64,000 bases of DNA. Source: Viscum album. Taxonomy: Eukaryota > Streptophyta > Magnoliopsida > Santalales > Viscaceae. Below, piece by piece: positions 52,801 through 63,039 of the stretch. Position 1 is the stretch's first letter. Every line of letters begins with the position of its first letter. The stretch spans positions 2,129,410,024-2,129,474,023 of the forward strand of contig OY728122.1 in the NCBI GenBank assembly GCA_963277665.1, written 5' to 3'. Made by a program: the position numbers and the translations under genes. Under the pieces are notes generated by a model. It had not been told where the DNA came from, did not search any database, and saw only the letters and a list, made by a program, of their open reading frames with translations.

Positions 52801-54573
52801 GCACCGAATACTGTCAAAACGAGTGATTTGAAAATGAATTATTATGTGATTTTTGTAAAAGGTAATAAGTGATATAAAAGGAATAATAAACATTGAAAAT
52901 GTTATAAAACAAGTATAAATTAGCTAATGTTTATTATTCAGGGAAACAAGGATCATACGTGACACTTTGGACTCAATGTAATTGAATTTCTAATCCCAAT
53001 TTCCTCTCATTGGGTTTTACACATACTTTTTTGATTATATTATGCCATGATTATGTGTGGAATAAATATTTATTTCTTTATGTTTTCATTTTCACTTCCA
53101 TTTGTGTTGATACACTATTGCTGCACATAATCAACCCAAATATAAATTCTTACGTCATTTATATAAACATTGTATGGGAAATCTTAACTCAATATCCATT
53201 AATTGAGTTAAATATCTATGTCCTTTGTTTTGTTTCTCCAAGAATATGTTTGAATGACCTATGATTTTCTATATTGAATATCCACTTCTTTTTGAGTATT
53301 TATAATTTTCACAAATATTTATGAGATTTATTTATCCTTGATCTAATGATATGATCTTTCGAGGAGTCATTGTGTCAATATTCTTTCACTGAATTATATC
53401 GTGATATTATGCACCATTATAATCCTATAATGTGTATATAAAACGCTTTTGACACATCATATCATTAATTAATTTATACTCATTATATTTTATGTTTCTT
53501 TAATGATACACTTTAATGATTATTATTTAAGTGTTACTCAAGGGGAAGAGACTTTTTTAACTAAAAACATATCTTTAATGAATTGATGATTTATTATTAT
53601 AAATAATATAATTTAATCTCCATTTTTTCATAATGGTTTTTACAAATTTATTTAAATGGACTTGAAAATTTTAAATTCTAAATTTATTTCAAAATATTCA
53701 ATGTGGTATGGGACACATTAATTCAAAATATCTTTGTAAAATTTTTTAAATGGTTTTGGTAATTTATTGAATATTTCAATATCATTAGTTTATTTCTTTT
53801 GATTAATGAGTGAAATGTTGATATATTAAATATTTTATGGGTTGTGATTATATAATGGTTCTTGGACATTTGATAGGTGTTACTTGATAAAAAAAATATA
53901 GGTGGATCTGTAATAAACCTAGGGTGGGTTGCCCTGTGATAGCTCTCCAATGCATTGGGAAACATGATGGAGGTAAATTTAATGGTTTTTTATAAGATAC
54001 TTTGGGAATATACTATGATGGGTAATATAAACTAAACCCTGAAGTTTACGCCCTATGAAGTTGTGAAAGCTACAATGTAAGTATATTATGGGTTCCACAA
54101 GTTACCTTTAGGATTTGGTATTTTTATGAGTTATTAATAAATATTATCATTTCATGGGTTACGTTGTAGAGCTTATGTTTTATGAGTAAAAAGTATAATT
54201 TAATTGATTTGAATGTATTCATGGACTAATGTTTTATTTATTTACTTATAACCATTGCTATTATTTTATGTTCACCTCATGTTTTTCGAATGTTATTCAT
54301 GTGATTTAAAGAATAATAGATTCCATGATGGGATCACAGAAAATTCATGATATTTAAAATATAAAAAGAAACACGTTTATATTTAATGTGTTTTTGTTTT
54401 ATGAAAAACAATTGGTTAGAGTAGTAGTGTCTGTATATTAATAGTCAATATTTCATGTAATAATAGTGTCCTAGTTCCCTAAAACTCTAAAACTGAAAAT
54501 ATCATCAAATTTAATTAAGATCAATTGTTAACTAGTATCATGATTAAATAAAGTTTATGATTTGGGAATTATA
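49838..54573 (+). repeat. LTR, second copy of array (4,736 bp)
   Basis: Begins TATAACAACCCATG, a G-to-A form of TGTAACRWCCC, and ends ...TTTGGGAATTATA directly before a well preserved primer site. The whole length is collinear with 56,838-61,573. Shared strings include GATGTGTTTTTATGAAAACC (50,185 and 57,180), TTTGGGAGCCACT (51,058 and 58,055) and GTGATAGCTCTCCAATG (53,936 and 60,940). Long for an LTR but within the range of plant Tekay-like families. The 5' two kilobases are extremely AT-rich; promoter at 51,880 and leader follow. Confidence 0.72.
51880..51963 (+). promoter_or_regulatory. LTR promoter and leader
   Basis: CTCCCTCTTATAAAAGGCCACC is a textbook plant TATA context with a CCTCTACCCACATACACACTCC leader, so transcription would start about 30 bases downstream of TATA. 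AATAATCTCCCAA at 51,951 is the 13-mer shared with 58,952 and with the minus-strand element at 34,053. Best preserved promoter in the window. Confidence 0.62.
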
Positions 54574-54574
54574 G

Positions 54575-54587
54575 TTGGTATCAGAGG
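54575..54587 (+). other. tRNA-Met primer-binding site
   Basis: TTGGTATCAGAGG matches the plant initiator tRNA-Met complement TTGGTATCAGAGC except for the last base. It starts one base after the LTR end. It is the clearest primer site in the window and fixes the element's strand. Confidence 0.82.
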
Positions 54588-56146
54588 TTGGTTTAGAAAA
54601 AATTAGGGATTAGGAGTTTTGGATAACCACATGCAATGTGTCTATGTCTATTCATTCAATTCAATCATTTTTATAAATTTTTTGGACAAGGAATGTTGGT
54701 TATAAATGGAAGGTGTAGGATGTCAAATAGTATTTCTATCACTTCCTGGTGACTTTCTTGCAAAAATTATTACAAAGTAATGATTAGATGTATCTGAAAC
54801 ATTTTCTAACATACAACTCGCTTGGAAGCAATTGTTTGAGTTATCAAACACATCCATTATACCTAAATACCTTTTTAGATCATGGGTTGTATTTAATCAA
54901 ATCATATTTTTTCAATATTCAAATATTTAATGGAAAGGTAAATATTATCAAGTCATTTTCGAATATTTTACCTTATCAAATGATTTGGAAGCATATAATC
55001 ATTTTGAAAAAGGTACTAAAGAAGGATACACTGGTGAAACTTGTTTATATCTGGTTTAAAATGTAGTCTGCCATAACATACTAATGGAATTTTTAAATGA
55101 CCATTGATTGAAAGTTTCAACTCAAAATCAGTTATACTATTTTATAAAATGAACGCTTTATCAGATGTTTTTATATTATATTTCAAACATGAGAATTTTC
55201 TGAAACAATTTTTCTGTGAACACCCATATGACCAATATTATACAATGTGTTTTTTGAAAAATAAAGAAAATTATTTTGAAGGTTCTGTAAATAATTGTAG
55301 AATTTTATAGACCTTTTATCTACGTGAACAAGATGCGATGAAACCTGGTGGACACCATGATCAAGGTACAATATAATTTCCTAGGGAATAATTTAATTTT
55401 ATCCAATGGAGGTGAAATAATGAAATGTAAACATATTTAAGATATATTGAATTAGGATGTAGATTTCATTATGAGTTGGGATGAAAATAATAGGTTTTCG
55501 ACATGAATTGAGGTTAAACATGATTGGGTCATTTTTTAGTTTTGTTAATTGGGAAAACCAATAATATGGGTTAAAACCAATCTCATCTGATAAGGCTATA
55601 AGAATCTAACCCACTACTGAAGGGAATCTCGGGCACCATGCCTACCACTAACGTATATGAATTAATTGGTTACTATGAATTAATCTCTCCAGTTAAATAA
55701 TATTATGGATTAATAATAAGTTGATTTTTGGAACTTATGTTTAATCAAATGGATATCTTAAGTATAGGAAAATGAATTGGTGATTATGTGATGAATGATA
55801 TTTTGGAAGACTATTTCAATTTTGGGAGAATTATATGAATAAATAAAAATATAATACTCTAGGATTTAATTTGATAATTATGGTTTAATTTTATTTGGTA
55901 ATAATCTATTTTTTTATTTGGGAAAAATGTTGATTTGGGTTATTTGTTGAAATGATTAACCTATCAGGGAGAAAATTTTATTAGGTTAATTACATTTTGG
56001 TATAAGACAATAAGAGTGGTTGGAGTTATTTTGAGATAAAAGTAATGATTTATTGTAGAATATTATATGATCAAATCCTTATGGATTTTGAGTCTCAGTT
56101 TTAGTCTGGGTTATTTTGAATAATTTTAAAGAGAATTGTTTATCGA

Positions 56147-56179
56147 ATAGTCTTTGATGATATTTGTATTTTTTTATTA
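56147..56179 (+). pseudogene. RT catalytic-box relic
   Basis: IVFDDICIFLL lines up with VFIDDILIFSK, the F/Y-x-D-D box of gypsy reverse transcriptase. Flanking RT blocks are not legible, so this is a short match only. Confidence 0.35.
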
Positions 56180-56805
56180 ATTTTTTTTATTAATAGTCAT
56201 ATTTCTTTTTATAAAGGATTATTCTTTTAGGGTATTATCGAGTCTGATAATAACATTTTTTTGTTTTGGTTAATATCTAATGACTGGGTAATTATATAGT
56301 TCATCTTTTTTGGATTATGAGATTCTCTAGATATTGGTTCTAGCACATTTGGTGGGACTACGTCATCTTCAATAACCATAATTTGTTGAAAATATAAGTT
56401 TGTGGTTGATGTTTATTGGACGAAAAAACTCTAATGAACATGTATGTACGATTCCTTATGTTCGTAGTCATGCTCATAAATAAATTCCTAAAATTTATGT
56501 AGAAAACCATAAAAAAAAAATTTACCAATTACTTTTCCAATTGTGGAATCCAATATAGTTTAACACATCACAAGTTTTTTATTTTATAGTTGTTAACATT
56601 ATCATGATCATGTTTTATATTATTCTCCATCAGAACATAACACTTATTTTTTCTTCCATATCCATTATTTCTTACATGGAACCCTAGTATGTGTTATCTT
56701 AGGTGACATTTTCAATTCTCTTTCTTTATATCAATGTTTTATTTTTATTAACCCTTTTCCTAATTTGGTATTTTTAATGACATTATCGACCCAAATTTTA
56801 AAATT

Positions 56806-56837
56806 TTGAGGACACATCTTGTAAAATTGGGGAATGA
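56806..56837 (+). other. Polypurine tract and end of internal region
   Basis: AAAATTGGGGAATGA immediately before TGTAAAGTCCCAGG, in the place of the plus-strand primer. Shows that 56,838 is a 3' LTR of the unit on its left. Confidence 0.62.
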
Positions 56838-58880
56838 TGTAAAGTCCCAGGTATGTATAGAATTCTATATTTTCATATCTATTGATATTGATGATTAAGA
56901 TATTAATATTATATTAAAGGGGATACATTGTCTGTTAGCATACATGGCACGTAACAACATGTTTCATTGAAATCTTATGTTGCACACACCATTGAGTTAT
57001 ACTACAAAAATACAATTAAAATATTATTTTTTTAAATGTTAGTTAATTCATAGTAGTTGTATGGTGGGAATGAATATTAAAAACTAAATTATGAAAATAT
57101 GGTTCATACATGTTTAAATAATGATTCATTGGTTACCAAACTTTTTAGAAATTAAAATAAACTCCATTTCAATATAAACGATGTGTTTTTATGAAAACCA
57201 ATTTAATAATAGATTAATCAGGGTCACAAAATAAAATCACAGTTTATTGATTTTTATTTAATGGAAAAATATATTTTATATATTCAATTTCATGTTTTAG
57301 GATCATATTATATAATTTCTAGATATTATATAAGAACAATTTCTATTTTTCAAATAAAATAAGTATTTTTCTAAAAATGTAGTTTTGACACCTTTTGATG
57401 GAGAACCCTTTTTAAATTTCTTTTTTTAACCATTTATATGTCCTATTTGATAAAATAATATTCTTATATATAATTATAAATTCAAAATTTACATTTGATT
57501 AATTCATGATATTTTCCCCACAACTATCATGTTTTCATGAATATTTAAAATATGCTAAATTTTAACTGAAAAAAACTTTTTCCATCGTGATAATTTATTT
57601 GGATAAATGATATTATTTAATGGTTTTTTATAATATATATAATATATTTTTACCATTTCATAAATTTTTGTTCGTTGGATTCAATTTCAATTATAAATTG
57701 GACATAAACACATGTAAATAATTTGATAGTTTTTAATTCTTAAAACCCATCCTTTTGGTTTTTACAACGATATGTAGTTTTAAATTAATATATGAAAATT
57801 ATGTTCTTTGAATTTGGAAACATTTATTATATATTTATAATCAAAATGTATAATTTGTTTTAGATATTTAACTTTTTTCACATTATGAATAATAACTTCA
57901 ATAATTTTTTTATTTACCATAGTTAAAGGGTAACCATGGGTAATAGAGATAAAAAATAATATCATAATAATACAAAAATACACTAACAATTGAATTAATT
58001 CTATTGGATTATAAATTTAAAACCATGATCATCGTTAAGAAAAAATATTTGACATTTGGGAGCCACTGGGCGTGTGAAAATGACATTTTATAATTATTAT
58101 TTTAAAGAAAAGGGAAATATAACATAAGCATGTATCTTTAAATAAAACAAATATAAATATTGCGATATATATCTAAAATATATTATAATAAATTGTAATT
58201 ATATATTTAAAAATATTTCCTACATCATGATATTTTTTATAATTTTGACACATCAAATTAATAAATTTATTTTTGAATTAATGATGATGAAATGATTAGC
58301 TTATTAATGGATGAACTAAATAAATGATATTATAAATACTAATATAAATTTAATTTTTTTTATTTGGAAGTCATCCACGAATTTTTTGGAATATATTTTC
58401 ATATTATATTTTATTTAATTCATTTGGATCTAATTAAAGATGTTTTTATTACTTTACCTAAAATTAATTACTGAATAGTGTCAAAATTGACATTAATGAG
58501 TTTTTAAAACAAAAACTATTTCATTGAATCATATAATAGTCATAAAAATATAATATTCTCCCAAATGACTTATATAATGTTTAAAACTCCATTAATGAAA
58601 CACTTTGTGTTCTATTGGAATTCTATTTTAAATATTGTAAGTATATATTATGAAAATAAAAGAAGTCATGGAAAGAGTTAATATTTTTAACTAAAGGATA
58701 AAGCTAAATGACAAGGTTAATTTTGTGACATAAAATTTTCAAAAACCTATTGGTTGAGAGTACTTATATCCATACTCATTTTATATTATAATTATATCAC
58801 TTTGGAGGTAATATAATTATAATGTCAATTTTTAATTAAATAATATTTCAAATCATTACTAATGTGTCCCTCCTCCATCT

Positions 58881-58964
58881 TATAAAACGCCACCACCTAT
58901 ACCCACTTGAAAACACATCTCAAGACCCTTGTTATCCCAAAATTATACTCCAATAATCTCCCAA
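58881..58964 (+). promoter_or_regulatory. LTR promoter and leader
   Basis: CCTCCATCTTATAAAACGCCACC followed by CCTATACCCACTTG and AATAATCTCCCAA (58,952-58,964). Same layout as at 51,880. Confidence 0.6.
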
Positions 58965-59200
58965 AATCACTCATTTTCTCTTAGAAGTCTTAATGTGTGT
59001 AGAAGGAAATTCATTAAATCCTTTTTTCAATCAAAAGAATTTATCCTACTTACAGGTAACATCTTCTCTCAAGTGTCTTTCATTTATTTTTCATCTTATC
59101 TCCATATGATATTATTATTATTTGATTAAATTTAAATAATAGTATCCTAAATATAATTTTATGTTTTTATGAGATGTATTTTCTCTACAATTACACACAC

Positions 59201-59214
59201 ACACATCTAATGGA
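59201..59214 (+). repeat. (AC)n microsatellite
   Basis: Short AC dinucleotide run (ACACACACACAC) in the LTR leader. The copy at 52,190 has only TACACATACATCC at this place, so the run expanded in this copy or was interrupted in the other. Confidence 0.7.
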
Positions 59215-61574
59215 TGCAAACATTTTTTTGCAGTTTAGGAAGAACTACAGCCGCATGAAACAATTATTTTCCAATTTTCTACTACCACCACTCATGTATG
59301 ACATTATTATGGAATTTTTTTTATATATGATATATATTATATTTATAATGTCTCTATTGTAATTTATTTTTTAAATTTATATCACACCTTTATTCTTTTC
59401 AAAATGTCTAAATACGAAAATCTTATTTGAGGAAGTGCAGATTACCACCCCATCAAAGTGATAAGACTCCTTCATGCCATCCATGAAACGTATAAAGGAT
59501 AGGATTAATGAAATTATTTAACATAGTTAAAAATTTTATTATTCTAGAATTATAACATACCTATGAATCGTTTAGTTTTCATTCCATTAATATGACAATG
59601 AGAGGAAAGAAGTGTTCTACGAATGTATGGCGTACTTCTCCATGAATGTTGTACTTTATTTCATGTCTCCAAATATTATATAATATTATAAATAAAAATA
59701 AATTGGATATATATTGTATTTAAATCATAAATATAATCATGAATATGATTTAATTTTTACTATATGGATAATTTACATCAGAAAAATTTAATTTTTGACT
59801 CAATTATCCAATATCGGAAAAATGATCGATGTGAACATGAATCAATATGTGATTGTTATAACAAGGTAATAAGTGATATAAAAGAAATAATAAACATGAA
59901 AAAGGTTATAAAATAGTTTAAATTAACTTAGGATTATTATTTGGGAAAAACAAGGAACATACATGATGATTTGGACTCAAGGGAATGGAATTTTTTAACT
60001 AAATTTCCACACATTGGGATTTACACATACTTCATTGATTATATTATTCCAAGATTAAATAAGGAATCACTATTTATTTATTTCTATTTTATTTTACACT
60101 TGAATTTTTTAGCATATTCATTTACTATACATAATCACCACATTTATTAATTCTTATGTCATTTATATGAACATTGTATGGAGAATCTTAAGTCAATAAA
60201 CATTCATTGAGTAAAATATCTATGTCATTTTTTTTTTCAAAGAATATATTTGAATAAACAATTATTTTTTGACATTGAATATCCACTTATTTTGTGTGTA
60301 TATATATTTATCACAAATAAATATTTTATTTATTTATCCTTGATCTAATGATACAATATTTGTAAGGGAATTCATTTCAATCTTCATTCATTGAGGCATT
60401 TCTTGATATTATGCATCTTTATTATCTTACAAAGTGTATCTAAAACCATTTTGACATGTCATTTCATGAATTAAAATATTCTCATGATATTTTATGTTTG
60501 TTTAATGATACTATTTAATGATTATTATTGAAATCTTTCTCAAATGGTAAGGGACTTTTTAAATAAAAACCTTTCTTTATTGTTTTGAAGATTTATTATG
60601 ATAAATCTTTAAATATTATGTCTGTTTTCAAAATGGTTTTTTATTAATGTATTCATTTTCACATGAATGTTTTAAAATGTAAATTTCATTCTAAAATTTT
60701 CAATTGGGTATGGGACTCTCTGATTCAAAATTCAATTTACTAAATGTTTTAAATTGAATTGGAAATTGATTGAATATTTCTATATCATGAATTGATTTCA
60801 TGTGATTTAGGAGTGAAATGTTTATAATTTCAATATTTAATTTTTTAGTATTATGTAATGGTACGTGGACATTTGACTGGGAGTTATGTGATAATCTACA
60901 TATGAGTTCATATAAGATAATCTTAGGGTGGGTGAGCTCGTGATAGCTCTCCAATGAATTGGGTAATGTGGTAGAGGTAAACGTTAAGGTTTATACTAAG
61001 ATATTTTGGGAATAAACTCTAATGGGTATTCCAAATATAACCATTAATGATTCTCCATATGTAGCAATGAATGATACACTATGAGTATGTTATGGATTTT
61101 ATAGGTTACTATTATGATATATGATTTATATGATTTATTTATAAATATTATGATTTTAAAAGCTATGTTTGAGATCTTATTTATTATGAGTGAACTGAAT
61201 GATTTCATTGATTTATATGTATTCATGGAGTAATGATTTTTTCCCTATTTTAAAGCCCTTACTTCAATTTTTATGCTTATCCCACATTTTTTAAATGTTT
61301 TTCACAGGAATTAATGATGAAATTATTCTTGGATTGTATCAATGAAAAGACATTCTATTTAAAACATTAAACAAAACTTTTTTTAAAATTTTTGTTGTTT
61401 TATGAAAAAAAAATTGGTTAGAGTAGAAGTGTATACTTTTTAATATTTGAGATTAAATATAAAGATCTCTCCTAATTACCTAATAATCTAAACATGAGAG
61501 GATACTCGAAGTAAATTAAAGACAATTTTTTACTTATCTCTATAATAATTAATGTTTAGGGTCCGGGCCTTATA

Positions 61575-61588
61575 GTACATATCAAGAG
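61575..61588 (+). other. Decayed primer-binding site
   Basis: TACATATCAAGAGG aligns with TTGGTATCAGAGG at 54,575, exactly 7,000 bases away, and both are followed by TGGTTTAGAAAAA. GG has become CA and one A is inserted. Confidence 0.6.
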
Positions 61589-61845
61589 GATGGTTTAGAA
61601 AAATTTTGGGATTTGGAGTTTTTTATAACCCAATGGCAAGTCTCTATGTATATTTTTTCAATTAAATCCCAGTTTTAAAACATTTCAGATCAAGAAAAGT
61701 AGATTACAAATTGAAGATGGTGGTTCTTGAACAATACTCATATCACTTCCAGATGCCTTTCTTGTAATAATTATTGTAAAGTCATGACAGATGATTCTAA
61801 AACACATTATAACATACAACTCAATTACAAGTAATTGTTTGAGAT

Positions 61846-63039
61846 AGGATGGGCCTATAAGGGGAGATTTCACTAGGGTTTCACTCCACTGTCGCCTCCA
61901 TCTACCTCAGCACAACTCGGCTCTCCTCCTCAACATTTCCTCAGCACAAATGTGGATGCAGTTCATCTTTTGCAGAGGAATCGGTGACCTTGTGGACTCG
62001 GCCGACACAGCCTTTATCTTTGTCACTGGCCTGCTCCCGCCTCACTCCAATTTTAACTGTATGGGGTTTCTTCTGGCAGCACGAAGGTGGTCCGCGGCTG
62101 AGATCCAGGCTCTACGACTGAGGCTTGAAACATCGTCTCTTTTCAGTTCGTTGGGATGTATTTTGTGGTCTCTAGGGGTTTTTCGGATGGCGGCAGTAGG
62201 ACATCGGTTTTGGCTTGCGGTGAGGTGATTTTCCGATGAATTTGGTGCTTGATTTTCTCACGTTCTGGTGATGGATTTCTTCTTCAGAACTTTTTACCTT
62301 GTATTTTTGTTAGGATGATTATGCTTCATTTTTTGTGTTTTTCATCGATAATTTCTATTTAAGAGGCATAAATTTGGATGTTCAGGATTTGGTTTTGGGG
62401 TGTTCTGTGGTTTTGGATCTGGATCTGTTGTGGTTTTGTTGTTTCGGTTATTTATGGAATTTGGGTTTGCTCTATTTTTTGGATTTCTTTAAGGCTGTGG
62501 AGGAAGTAAAGGTTTTAGAGACATTGGTTTGGATTTTCTACTCGGGATAAACTAGTTTTTGGGAGTGAATTTGTTTTTAATTCATTAAATATCGTGGAGG
62601 ATGTGCATTTATTGAAAATCAGTGTGTAATATTTTGGTAGGTTTTTGTCTTCGATGATGGTGATTTTTTGTGGATGAATCCTGTTTGATTACGATATGAT
62701 GTTTTGATGTGCTTGCAACTGGATTGCTACTTGTATCTACTCCAGATGAGGTTCAAAGAAAGAAGCTTCCACCTGCGCATTCCATTTGGATATGGAAGTT
62801 CGAGAGGGTATAGCTCTGCCATCGATTCTGTTCCCATGCAATTCTGCATAGGACTGATAGTTGAATGGTCTTGTGATGGTAAAGCTTGTCACAAGGTGTA
62901 ATTTATTGGGAGGAGAAGATTATGTAGACTTGTTCTGTTTTATCATTTTAATGATTTTTGGTTGTAATGATGGATTTTGTGGTTTCTCACTTTCTCCTAA
63001 AAAGTGTTTTGAATATAAAAAAAGTTAATTTTCAGTCAT
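61846..63039 (+). mobile_element. Gene-like 1.2-kb insertion, possible retrocopy
   Basis: Much richer in G and C than anything within 40 kb. Its left end has a telo-box-like ACTAGGGTTTCAC and a pyrimidine-rich leader, as in plant 5' UTRs. The right end has TTGTAATGATGG and GTTTCTCACTTTC, as in plant 3' UTRs, then AATATAAAAAAA (63,012-63,023). TTTGAGAT flanks it on both sides (61,838-61,845 and 63,040-63,047). A longer imperfect duplication, AGTAATTGTTTGAGAT against AGTCATTTTGAGAT, is also possible. The paralogous site at 54,820-54,850 is uninterrupted. Poly(A) and a variable duplication suit LINE-driven retroposition of a spliced transcript; the 8-bp repeat would also suit a cut-and-paste element, but no terminal inverted repeats are visible. 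I do not recognise the source. Confidence 0.6.
61950..62228 (+). CDS. Unidentified 92-codon ORF in the insertion
   Basis: Starts MWMQFIFCRGIGDLVDSADT and contains LLAARRWSAAEIQALRLRLE, a more protein-like amino-acid mix than any other frame in the window. No domain is recognised. The second ATG-free stretch upstream is pyrimidine-rich and UTR-like. It could be the start of a captured coding sequence, or a chance frame in a retroposed non-coding leader. Two further frames in the insertion (62,335-62,550 and 62,704-62,901) are also unrecognised. No evidence of expression. Confidence 0.22.
   Translation: MWMQFIFCRGIGDLVDSADTAFIFVTGLLPPHSNFNCMGFLLAARRWSAAEIQALRLRLETSSLFSSLGCILWSLGVFRMAAVGHRFWLAVR

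Larger units (their letters stand above)
54588..56837 (+). pseudogene. Short internal region of second array unit
   Basis: Only 2.25 kb against about 5 kb for an autonomous element. Short open frames at 54,788-55,066 (92 codons) and 55,104-55,310 (68 codons) lie where gag would be, but I recognise no gag motif in them. An RT-like IVFDDICIFLL occurs at 56,147-56,179. The region ends with GAGGACACATCTTGTAAAATTGGGGAATGA just before TGTAAAGTCCC. This resembles the purine-rich end of plant gypsy internal regions (GAGGAC...GGGGGAGRATGTAACG). Likely a deletion derivative mobilised in trans, or a product of internal deletion before array formation. Confidence 0.55.
56838..61573 (+). repeat. LTR, third copy of array (4,736 bp)
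   Basis: Starts TGTAAAGTCCCAGG and ends ...GGGTCCGGGCCTTATA. Collinear with 49,838-54,573 over its full length; the register stays within about 5 bases of 7,000 at every landmark checked. The 3' terminal GGGTCCGGGCC is better preserved here than in the second copy. Promoter at 58,881. Confidence 0.72.

Noticed and set aside
54788..55310. Two frames of 92 and 68 codons as gag
   Set aside because: No zinc knuckle or Gag block is visible, and the equivalent frames in the next unit are not kept.
61846..63039. Insertion as a hAT or Mutator transposon
   Set aside because: The 8-bp flanking repeat would fit, but the ends (AGGATGGGCC and TTTTCAGTCA) are not inverted repeats and a poly(A) lies at the 3' end. 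Not excluded, only less likely.
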